A DNA stretch of 64,000 nt from Streptomyces sp. DSM 110735 (GTDB lineage: Bacteria > Actinomycetota > Actinomycetes > Streptomycetales > Streptomycetaceae): positions 1 to 64,000 of the forward strand of contig NZ_JACYHF010000031.1 of the NCBI RefSeq assembly GCF_016482685.1. Reading direction: 5' to 3'. The translations under genes and the position numbers were made by a program. This document shows, in pieces, positions 51,065 through 58,257 of this stretch. The stretch's first letter is position 1. Each line of letters opens with the position of its first letter. The notes beneath the pieces are model-generated. The model was not told the DNA's origin. It saw only the letters and a list, made by a program, of their open reading frames with translations, and ran no database searches.

Positions 51065-51412
51065 TCACTGCCGGAGCAGCTCAAGGAGCACCTCCGCCTG
51101 ACTGCTCTTGGTGTGCTTCGTCGCCGTGAGCAGCGTGACCGGTCCCTCCCGGACCGCCTTCCTGAGGTCGTCGAGCGCGGCGGCGGCCTCGGGAGCGGTC
51201 AGCTCCCGCTCGTAGCGCTGCCTGAACTCCTCGAAGGAGCAACCGTCGTGGTACCAGTGACGCAGCTCCGTCGACGGGGTCAGCGCCTTGGGCCACTCGT
51301 CCAGGTGCGCCGCCTCCTTGGACACCCCGCGCGGCCACAGCCGGTCCACCAGCACGCGCAGTCCGTCCTCCGGCTCCGGCGGGTCGTAGATCCGGCGCAC
51401 ACGCACGCTCAT
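51065..51412 (-). CDS. DUF488 family protein
   Basis: A 115-aa protein of the DUF488 family. Typical segments are VRRIYDPPEPEDGLRVLVDRLWPRG cut at about residues 3-28, the WYHDG motif near 53, FRQRYEREL, and TLLTATKHTKSSQAEVLLELL at the C-terminus, where other members have a conserved Lys/Asn-His. No function is established. It is convergent with the FAD dehydrogenase and divergent from the M1 peptidase. Confidence 0.93.
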   Translation of the reverse strand: MSVRVRRIYDPPEPEDGLRVLVDRLWPRGVSKEAAHLDEWPKALTPSTELRHWYHDGCSFEEFRQRYERELTAPEAAAALDDLRKAVREGPVTLLTATKHTKSSQAEVLLELLRQ

Positions 51413-51583
51413 GACCGGGCTCCCTCTGATCGGGCGGGGGACGCGTCCTGCGAGCGTACTGCGGGGGCGCCGGAGCCGCCGTACGGATCACTGCGCGTGA
51501 CTTGACCCGCGCCGGGGCGAAACCGCGGAGCGCGCGCCCTACCCTGTGGACGAAGCGATCATCGCCGGACCCGAGGAGCGCAC

Positions 51584-53020
51584 GTGAGGTCACCCCGCAG
51601 ATCCGCCGCCCGACGCACCACGGTCCTGAGCCGCGAGGCGGTCCTGCTCACCGTGCCCGCCGTGGTTGCTGCCCTGCTCGGCGCCGCCGCACCCGCCGGG
51701 TCCGCCGCGTCCGGCAAGCCCGGCGCCCCGGGCGCGGGCGATGCCTACTTCCCGCTCAGCGGCAACGGCGGCTACGACGTGCGCCATTACGACCTCACCC
51801 TCCGCTACGACGTCGCCTCCCGGCACCTGGACGGCAAGGCGGTCCTCACCGCCCGCGCCACCCAGAACCTCAGCCGCTTCGACCTCGACCTGAAGGGGCT
51901 GAGCGTCACCGGCGTCACCGTGGACGGCGGCGCCGCCCGCCACACCACCCGCGACGGCCAGGAACTCGTCGTCACCCCCCGCCACGCCCTGCGCAAGGGG
52001 CACGACTTCCGCGTCACCGTCACCTACCGGGGCACCCCGAAGCCCGTCAGCGACCCCGACGGCTCACCCGACGGCTGGATCCCCACCGACGACGGCGCCT
52101 TCGTCGCCAACGAACCGCAGGGCGCCATGACCTGGTTCCCGTCGAACAGCCACCCCACGGACAAGGCGACCTACGACTTCACGGTCACCGTGCCCAAGGG
52201 GTACACCGCCGTCGCCAACGGCGTCCTGCGCGGACAGAGCACCGCCCACGGACTGACCACCTTCCGCTGGCACGAAGCCGAGCCCATGGCCGCGTACCTG
52301 GCCACGTCCACGGTCGGAAAGTTCCAGACCGAGCAGTACACGACCCGCGACGGGGTGCAGGTGTACAACGCCGTCGACCCGCGCGAGGCGAAGAAGGCGG
52401 CGCCCGTCCTCAAGAAGCTGCCCTCCGTCCTGGAGTGGGAGAGCAAGCTCTTCGGCCCGTACCCCTTCCGCGCGGCGGGCTCCATCGTCGACCACGCGCC
52501 CGACGTCGGCTACGCCCTGGAGACCCAGACCCGGCCGGTCTACGACTCCGCGCCCGACCTGGACACGCTCGTCCACGAGAACGCCCACCAGTGGTTCGGC
52601 GACTCCGTCTCGCTGACGAGCTGGAAGGACATCTGGCTGAACGAGGGCTTCGCCAGCTACGCCGAGTGGCTCTACAGCGAGCAGCACGGCGGCGACAGCG
52701 CGCAGAAGACCTTCGACGCCCTCTACGCCCGCCCGGCCAAGGACGCCCTGTGGGCCTACCCGCCCGGCGACCCCGGCAGCGGCAAGTACATCTTCGGCGA
52801 CCCCGTGTACGAGCGGGGCGCCATGGCCCTGCACGAGCTGCGCCGGGCCGTCGGCGACAAGGCGTTCTTCCGCATCCTGCGCGCCTGGGCCGCCGCCCAC
52901 CGCGACGGGCACGGCACGACCGCCGAGTTCACCCGACTGGCCCAACGGGAGTCCGGCAAGGACGTGGGTCCGCTGCTGCACACGTGGCTGTACACCAAGG
53001 GCAAGCCCGCCCACGCCTGA
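51584..53020 (+). CDS. Secreted M1 family aminopeptidase
   Basis: A 478-aa gluzincin of peptidase family M1. A signal peptide (about 1-42) is followed by the N-terminal beta domain (about 60-245) and the catalytic domain. The zinc site is H331-E332-N-A-H335 with E354 in WLNEGFASYAEW. The GxMEN exopeptidase position reads YALETQ, so terminal-amine recognition may differ from aminopeptidase N. It lacks the large C-terminal helical domain of intracellular PepN. GTG at 51584 with GAGGAG (51573-51578). Confidence 0.94.
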   Translation: MRSPRRSAARRTTVLSREAVLLTVPAVVAALLGAAAPAGSAASGKPGAPGAGDAYFPLSGNGGYDVRHYDLTLRYDVASRHLDGKAVLTARATQNLSRFDLDLKGLSVTGVTVDGGAARHTTRDGQELVVTPRHALRKGHDFRVTVTYRGTPKPVSDPDGSPDGWIPTDDGAFVANEPQGAMTWFPSNSHPTDKATYDFTVTVPKGYTAVANGVLRGQSTAHGLTTFRWHEAEPMAAYLATSTVGKFQTEQYTTRDGVQVYNAVDPREAKKAAPVLKKLPSVLEWESKLFGPYPFRAAGSIVDHAPDVGYALETQTRPVYDSAPDLDTLVHENAHQWFGDSVSLTSWKDIWLNEGFASYAEWLYSEQHGGDSAQKTFDALYARPAKDALWAYPPGDPGSGKYIFGDPVYERGAMALHELRRAVGDKAFFRILRAWAAAHRDGHGTTAEFTRLAQRESGKDVGPLLHTWLYTKGKPAHA

Positions 53021-53044
53021 GCGCGGCGCCGGACACCGCCCGCG

Positions 53045-54265
53045 TCACTGCTCGCGCAGACCCCACGGCGAGCCGTACGCGGTGAGCAGATCGAGGAAGG
53101 GACGGGCCGGGAACGCCTCGGGACCGAGGACACCCCGGCCCGCCCAGCCTCCCGTGGCGAGGAGTTCGAGGGCGACGACCGGGTTCACCGCCGTCTGCCA
53201 CACCACCGCCTGACAGCCGTACTCCGCCATCGACCACTCGTTGTCGACCACGTGGTACAGGTACACCTCGCGCGGCGCCCCGTCCTTGGTGCCGCGCACC
53301 CACGTGCCCGCGCAGGTCTTGCCGCGCATCCGGTCGCCCAGCGTCGCCGGGTCCGGCAGCCCCGCGGCCACCACGTCACGCGGCGAGACCTCCACCGGTC
53401 CGTCCGGTCCGGGCACCGTCACCGGGGCGGTGCGGTCCAGACCGAGCTGGTGCAGCGTGCGCAGGGTGTCGGTGAACTCCCGGCCGAGCCCGTACTTGAA
53501 GGTGACCCGCTCCGCGCCCACCCAGCGAGGCATCAGCAGCACCTCCTCGTGCTCGACGTTCACGCACTCCACCGGGCCGATGCCCTCGGGGAAGTCGAAC
53601 ACCTCGGGCTCGCTGAACGGCTCGGTGGTGAACCAGCCCCGCTCGGACTCGTAGACCACGGGCGGGTTCAGGCACTCCTCGATGGTGGTCCAGATGCTGA
53701 AGGACGGCGCGAAGTCCGCGCCCTCCACGGTGAGGTTGGCGCCGTCGCGGACCCCGATCTCCTCGATGGTGTCGAAGAGTTCGTCGGCCGCGTGCCGGGC
53801 GAACACGTCCGAAAGCCCCGGCTCCACGCCCATCCCGACCAGCGCGAGCCGCCCCGCCTCCGCCCACTGCCCGGCGAGCGCGAACTGCTCGTCGCCCAGC
53901 TTCACCCCGCACTCCTCGTACGGCCGCTCGGGGTGCGGGCGGGACAGCGACATCGCCATGTCGACATAGGTGGCCCCGGCGCCGAACGCCGCCCGGAACA
54001 GCGGCATCACGAAACGCGGGTCGGTGGCGTTCAGCAGCACGTCGCAGTCGTGCCGGGCGAGCAGCGCGGACACCGCGGACTCGTCCCCGGCGTCGACCCG
54101 CGCGGCCACGAAACGGGCGCCCTTCTCACCGAGAGCCGCGACGGCCGCCTCGGCACGGGCGAGGTCGTAGTCGGCCACCACCATCCGCTCGAAGAACGGA
54201 CGGCGGGCCGCGATCCGGGTGACGGCGGTACCCACACCGCCGGCTCCCACGAGCAGTACACGCAT
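53045..54265 (-). CDS. Saccharopine dehydrogenase-family oxidoreductase
   Basis: A 406-aa NAD(P)-dependent enzyme of the saccharopine dehydrogenase group. The N-terminal Rossmann loop is LLVGAGGVGTAVTRIAARR (3-21), with VVADYD following. The dimerisation and substrate domain includes GMGVEPGLSDVFARHAADE and LYHVVDNEWSMAEYGCQAVVWQTAVNP in separate blocks. It may act in lysine/alpha-aminoadipate or polyamine metabolism (carboxyspermidine-like). The ATG at 54265 opens MRVLLVGAGG. Divergent from a TetR gene; the shared gap has an AACGCC/GGCGTT dyad and TTGACC on the minus strand. Confidence 0.9.
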   Translation of the reverse strand: MRVLLVGAGGVGTAVTRIAARRPFFERMVVADYDLARAEAAVAALGEKGARFVAARVDAGDESAVSALLARHDCDVLLNATDPRFVMPLFRAAFGAGATYVDMAMSLSRPHPERPYEECGVKLGDEQFALAGQWAEAGRLALVGMGVEPGLSDVFARHAADELFDTIEEIGVRDGANLTVEGADFAPSFSIWTTIEECLNPPVVYESERGWFTTEPFSEPEVFDFPEGIGPVECVNVEHEEVLLMPRWVGAERVTFKYGLGREFTDTLRTLHQLGLDRTAPVTVPGPDGPVEVSPRDVVAAGLPDPATLGDRMRGKTCAGTWVRGTKDGAPREVYLYHVVDNEWSMAEYGCQAVVWQTAVNPVVALELLATGGWAGRGVLGPEAFPARPFLDLLTAYGSPWGLREQ

Positions 54266-54326
54266 GACGGAAACTCCCTGCCTGACACGGACGGAAACGA
54301 CGACTCGGCAGGCGCGCCTTGGCCCG

Positions 54327-54370
54327 TATGCAACGCCTGCCCGTGCCGTAAGGTCAATGGCGTTGGCATA
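54327..54370. promoter_or_regulatory. Interrupted inverted repeat in divergent promoter
   Basis: TATGCAACGCC (54327-54337) is mirrored by GGCGTTGGCATA (54359-54370), with one extra base in the right arm and a 21-bp spacer. It lies between the saccharopine-dehydrogenase-like gene and the TetR gene, and TTGACC (minus strand, 54352-54357) within it could be a -35. Probable TetR operator. Confidence 0.5.
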
Positions 54371-54395
54371 AGAGCGCCTGCGAGGAGGCTTCGCC

Positions 54396-55148
54396 GTGCC
54401 CAAACCCGTCGTCCCCGAGGAGCGGCGCCGCAGGCGGCGGCCGACGCGCGGCGGCATCGTGCTCTCCGAGGAGCTGATCGTCACCACCGCGCTCAGGCTG
54501 CTGCGCGAACACGGCAGCGCCGGGCTCACCGCCCGCCGCCTCGGGCTCGCCCTCGACTGCGACCCGAGCACCCTCTACCGCTACTTCCGGGGCATGGACG
54601 ACCTCACCCTGGCCATCGGCGACGCGCTCATCGGGCAGGCGCTCGACGGCTGGGAACGCACCGGCGACTGGCGCACCGACCTGCGCACGATCGGGCTGCG
54701 CATCTACACCGTGTACGTCGACCACCCCCAGGCCGCCGTGCTCACCGCCGGGCGGGTCACCGGGCGCGCCCATGAACTGGCCGCGGACGAAGCTGTGTTG
54801 GACGTGCTCGCCGGGGCGGGTTTCTCGCTCCCGGAGACGGTCCGTGTCTACCACGCCTTCATCGACCAGACGCTGGCCTTCGCCGCCCTCGACGCCGCGA
54901 CCCTCGCCCTGCCCAGCGCATCCCAGCGCGCCGACGAGGAGCAGTGGCAGTCGACGTACGCCCGGCTGCCCCGCACCACCCACCCGCGCATCGCGGAAGC
55001 CGCCCCGCTGCTGGCCCGGCGGATGATGCACAGCGCTTATCCGACGGCGCTGGAGATGCTGCTGGACAGCGCGGCGGCGCGGCTCGACACCGCCGGTCCG
55101 GCCGGATCGCGAAACGGGTTCGGCCGGAGGCGGGAGTTGCTGCGATAG
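54396..55148 (+). CDS. TetR/AcrR family transcriptional regulator
   Basis: A 250-aa regulator with a basic N-terminus (EERRRRRRPTRGG) and a TetR-type helix-turn-helix (about 22-68: LTARRLGLALDCDPSTLYRYFRGMDDLT). The C-terminal half resembles the TetR_C tetracycline-repressor-like ligand domain. The GTG at 54396 follows GAGGAGG (54382-54388). It is divergent from the saccharopine-dehydrogenase-like gene and followed 54 bp later by an MFS transporter; either could be its target. Confidence 0.9.
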   Translation: MPKPVVPEERRRRRRPTRGGIVLSEELIVTTALRLLREHGSAGLTARRLGLALDCDPSTLYRYFRGMDDLTLAIGDALIGQALDGWERTGDWRTDLRTIGLRIYTVYVDHPQAAVLTAGRVTGRAHELAADEAVLDVLAGAGFSLPETVRVYHAFIDQTLAFAALDAATLALPSASQRADEEQWQSTYARLPRTTHPRIAEAAPLLARRMMHSAYPTALEMLLDSAAARLDTAGPAGSRNGFGRRRELLR

Positions 55149-55202
55149 TGAGGCCCGAATCGAAAGATGTATCGAGCAACGGATCGAGCGACCAGGAACC
55201 CC

Positions 55203-56522
55203 GTGGACACGAGCGAGAGCAGCAGCACCGACCCAGGCACCGCCACCACCCCGCCCGCCGAGACCGCTCCCGCCGACCCGCCGCCCCGGCGCGGATGGCG
55301 CCGCTGGGCCATGGACACCCGGCCCCTGCGCATCCCGGCGTACCGGCGCCTGTGGACGTCGACCATCGTCACCGCCGTCGGCAGCCAGCTCACCGCCGTC
55401 GCCGTGCCCAAGCAGATCTACGACATCACCCACTCCTCCGCCTGGGTCGGCTACGCGAGCCTCGCCGGTCTGGTGCCCATGGTGGCCTTCGCGCTGTGGG
55501 GCGGCGCGGTCGCGGACACCGTGGACCGGCGCAAGCTGCTGCTGGTCACCAACATCGGCATCGCGGTCACCTCGCTGCTGTTCTGGGCGCAGGCGTTCGT
55601 CGGCCTCGACTCGGTGCCCGTGCTGATGGTGCTGCTCGCCGCCCAGCAGGCGTTCTTCGGGCTCAACTCCCCGGCCCGCAGCGCCTCCGTCGCCCGGCTG
55701 GTCCCGGAGTCGGAGCTGCCCGCCGCCAACGCGCTCGGCACCACCGTCATGCAGACAGGACTGGTCGCCGGACCGCTGCTCGCCGGAGTGCTGATCCCGG
55801 TCATCGGTCTGCCCGAGCTGTATCTGATCGACGCCCTCGCGCTGTGCGTCACCGTGTGGGCCGTCTTCCGGCTGCCCGCGCTGCCGCCGCTCGGCGGGAC
55901 GACCGCGCGCCGGGCCGGGGTGCGCGAGATCGCCGCCGGGTTCCAGTACATCGCCGGGCACAAGGTGCTCCTGATGTCCTTCCTCGCGGACATCGTCGCC
56001 ATGGTCTTCGGCATGCCCCGGGCGCTGTTCCCGGAGCTGGCCGCCGAGACCTACGCCCCCTGGGGCTCGGGCTTCGCGCTCGGACTGCTCTTCGCCGCCG
56101 TCCCCGTCGGCGCCGTGCTCGGCGGACTGTTCTCCGGCGTGTTCTCCCGGGCGCGCTCCCACGGCTGGATGGTCATCGGTGCCGTCGTCGCCTGGGGTCT
56201 GGCCATCGCCGGGTTCGGGCTGAGCGGCAACCTGTGGGTGGCCGTCGCCTTCCTGGCCGCCGCGGGTGTGGCCGACATGGTCTCCATGGTCTTCCGGGGC
56301 GCGATCCTGCTCTCCGCCGCCACCGACGAGATGCGCGGGCGGATGCAGGGCGTGTTCACCGTCGTCGTGGCGGGCGGCCCGCGTCTCGCGGACGTCCTGC
56401 ACGGCACGGCGGGCGCGGCGTTCGGCACCCGGGCCGCCGTCGCGGGCGGCGGCGCGCTGGTCGTCGCCGTGATGCTGGTCCTGGCCGCCGCGGTCCCCGC
56501 GCTGCGCCGCTACCGCGTCTGA
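55203..56522 (+). CDS. MFS transporter, EntS-like
   Basis: A 439-aa major facilitator of the MFS_3/EntS type with about 12 membrane helices. An N-terminal cytoplasmic region rich in Pro, Thr and Ser precedes the first helix; motif A-like loop is WGGAVADTVDRRKLLL, and NSPARSASVARLVPESELPAANAL is the long conserved loop after helix 4. Relatives export siderophores or drugs. GTG at 55203 is chosen for AGGA at 55194-55197; the frame is open 12 codons further upstream. It follows the TetR gene on the same strand. Confidence 0.91.
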   Translation: MDTSESSSTDPGTATTPPAETAPADPPPRRGWRRWAMDTRPLRIPAYRRLWTSTIVTAVGSQLTAVAVPKQIYDITHSSAWVGYASLAGLVPMVAFALWGGAVADTVDRRKLLLVTNIGIAVTSLLFWAQAFVGLDSVPVLMVLLAAQQAFFGLNSPARSASVARLVPESELPAANALGTTVMQTGLVAGPLLAGVLIPVIGLPELYLIDALALCVTVWAVFRLPALPPLGGTTARRAGVREIAAGFQYIAGHKVLLMSFLADIVAMVFGMPRALFPELAAETYAPWGSGFALGLLFAAVPVGAVLGGLFSGVFSRARSHGWMVIGAVVAWGLAIAGFGLSGNLWVAVAFLAAAGVADMVSMVFRGAILLSAATDEMRGRMQGVFTVVVAGGPRLADVLHGTAGAAFGTRAAVAGGGALVVAVMLVLAAAVPALRRYRV

Positions 56523-56540
56523 GCCCCTGCGTCCGAGTCG

Positions 56541-56996
56541 CTACAGCGGAGTGCTCCGCCGGATCGCGTACTGGTCCATCAGCTTGCCCCGCGTGGTCTC
56601 CAGCCGATGGGCCAGGATCTCGGCGACCGTGCGCACCAGCGACAGTCCGAGCAGCGGGTCCTCCACGCACACCCCGAGCACGGAGGGCCCGTCGAACTCG
56701 TAGGCCCGTACGTTGCTGAACGCCACCGCGCCGAAGTCCCACTGGTAGGGCGGGAACAGCCAGGACCAGCCGAGCAGGTCGCCCGCGCCGAGCGTGGCCA
56801 CCGTGACGTGCTGGTGCGAGGTGACCTGCTGGTCCAGCGAGACCGCCCCCGAGCGGATCACCCAGAACCGGTCGGCGACCCCGCCCGCCTCGAAGATCCG
56901 GGTGTCCTCCGGGAAGGACACCTCCTCGGCCAGTTCCATCAGCCGCTCACGTTGTGCTCTGGGCAGGGCGGTCAGCAGTTTTATCGCCTTGGTCAT
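56541..56996 (-). CDS. Cyclic-nucleotide-binding domain (Crp/Fnr-type) protein
   Basis: A 151-aa protein consisting almost wholly of a cNMP-binding beta-roll (about 12-125): FPEDTRIFEAGGVADRFWVIRSGAVSL, LGAGDLLGWSWLFPP. There is no DNA-binding domain, so it is a stand-alone sensor. The Arg expected in the phosphate-binding cassette is not present, so ligand binding is uncertain. Similar proteins accompany stress and hypoxia genes in actinobacteria. Convergent with the MFS gene, 18 bp away. Confidence 0.88.
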   Translation of the reverse strand: MTKAIKLLTALPRAQRERLMELAEEVSFPEDTRIFEAGGVADRFWVIRSGAVSLDQQVTSHQHVTVATLGAGDLLGWSWLFPPYQWDFGAVAFSNVRAYEFDGPSVLGVCVEDPLLGLSLVRTVAEILAHRLETTRGKLMDQYAIRRSTPL

Positions 56997-57307
56997 ACGC
57001 GGGGCTCCTCACCGGGCGGCGGTTCGGGTGCTGTCCCTCGGACCCGCCGCGGACGTCCCGTCTGCCCCGCAACCGGCCCTAAGCCCATTTCAGCCGCTAC
57101 CGCCCCACCGGGCACCTCGGCGGCCCGGCGCTTTTCCGGAAGACCGGCGCGCGGGCAGAGAAAAGCCCTGGCTGGACGGGGGAAACCAGCCAGGGCAGTC
57201 CGACGTGACGCGCGGAAGGGCACTGCGGGAAAGCCTCGCGCCGCTCCCTCGCCACGTATGGATGAACGATAAACCACCCTCCGGTGCGGAGGCCAACCCC
57301 TCTCCGC
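56997..57307. other. Intergenic gap with minus-strand terminator
   Basis: A 311-bp gap with no convincing gene. It holds the promoter of the cNMP-domain gene and the terminator of the small gene at 57308-57610 (listed separately). Confidence 0.4.
57157..57196 (-). terminator. Rho-independent terminator, minus strand
   Basis: GCCCTGGCTGG (57165-57175) pairs perfectly over 11 bp with CCAGCCAGGGC (57186-57196), with a 10-nt loop. Read on the minus strand it is followed by TTTTCTCT, a real U-tract, so it terminates transcripts from the gene ending at 57308. Confidence 0.8.
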
Positions 57308-57610
57308 TCACGTGACCCGCCTCACTCCCGGCCCGACCGGCCCGCCCTGCCCCACCGGTTCAGCGGGTTCCACCGGTCCCACCGGTCCCGGCTCGTGGGC
57401 GGCGAGCGCGCCCGGCGCGATGATCTCCGTCAGCACACTGCCCACCACCTCGTACGTCCGAGCCCGCTCGGACGCCTCCCGCGCCTGGTCCGGATCGGTC
57501 GCCGTCAGGCTCTGCGCCCGCTCCCGCCAGACCCGCTCCTCCTCGGCGGCCACGTCCCGGCTCCGCCGGATGCGCCGCAACAGTTCGTCCGCGTCCACCA
57601 CATCGGTCAT
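57308..57610 (-). CDS. Small hypothetical protein
   Basis: A 100-aa protein of unknown family. Residues 1-65 are strongly helical and charged (DELLRRIRRSRDVAAEEERVWRER), likely a coiled coil. The C-terminal third is a Gly/Pro/Val/Glu repeat-like tail (GPVGPVEPAEPVGQGGPVGPG). Support for coding comes from the composition, an upstream purine-rich GGGG stretch and a good terminator downstream. Divergent from an ATPase-fold gene. Confidence 0.6.
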   Translation of the reverse strand: MTDVVDADELLRRIRRSRDVAAEEERVWRERAQSLTATDPDQAREASERARTYEVVGSVLTEIIAPGALAAHEPGPVGPVEPAEPVGQGGPVGPGVRRVT

Positions 57611-57753
57611 ACCCGTCCCCTACCCCTTCAGGGCGTGGTGATGACACCGGCACCGAGGGTGTTTGACACCGCCACGACAGGTCAGCCGCATGGAGAGACC
57701 CGGCGCACTCGAGCCACGGGACGGCCGGGACTTTCCGTGAGGGAGGGATCAGG

Positions 57754-58197
57754 ATGATGCGCGAGCGGCAGCAGCACACACCCGGCCCGGCCACGGTGCC
57801 CGAGAAGGGACCCCGGACCCTGACCTACCGCCCCGCCGACGCGCGCAGCGCCGTGCGGCGCACGCTGAGCGAGCACTGCCGGACCAGGGCCGTGCCGTGC
57901 GCGGACGAGACCCTGGACGACGCCCTGCTCGTGGCCTCGGAGCTGACCTCCAACGCCATCGTGCACGGCGGCGGCATCACCGGCTTCGAGGTCGACGTCG
58001 ACAGCGCGGGCGTCCGCCTCTCGGTGTGCGACCGCAGCGACGAACGCCCGGTGTGCTCGGCCAGGTCCCGCGAGCCCGACCACTCCCGGACCGGCGGCCG
58101 GGGCTGGCCCCTGGTGTGCCTGCTCGCCCGGGACGTACGCGTCTGCGGGCTGCCGTACGGCGGCAAGCGGGTCACCGCCGTCGTACCGCTGCGCTGA
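57754..58197 (+). CDS. ATP-binding anti-sigma-type (HATPase_c) protein
   Basis: A 147-aa RsbW-like protein. The N-box is LLVASELTSNAIVHGGG (about 54-70), and the G-box region GGRGWPLVCLLARDV is at about 113-127. It lacks the extended loops of histidine kinases. Actinomycetes carry many such orphans; this one has no adjacent sigma or anti-anti-sigma gene. ATG at 57754 or the next ATG at 57757 may be used. Confidence 0.87.
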   Translation: MMRERQQHTPGPATVPEKGPRTLTYRPADARSAVRRTLSEHCRTRAVPCADETLDDALLVASELTSNAIVHGGGITGFEVDVDSAGVRLSVCDRSDERPVCSARSREPDHSRTGGRGWPLVCLLARDVRVCGLPYGGKRVTAVVPLR

Positions 58198-58257
58198 GCG
58201 GGGGCGAAGGAACCTGGGGAACCCGCGCCCGAAGAACCTCGGGCGCGAGGAACCGCC

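Noticed and set aside
54354..56402. Long minus-strand frame opposite the TetR and MFS genes
   Set aside because: Repetitive Gly/Asp/His-rich translation, no domain, and the opposite strand carries two convincing genes.
57658..57670. GGTGT-TTG-ACACC palindrome with TTGACA as a promoter
   Set aside because: TTGACA at 57663 has no -10 element at suitable spacing; too weak to annotate.
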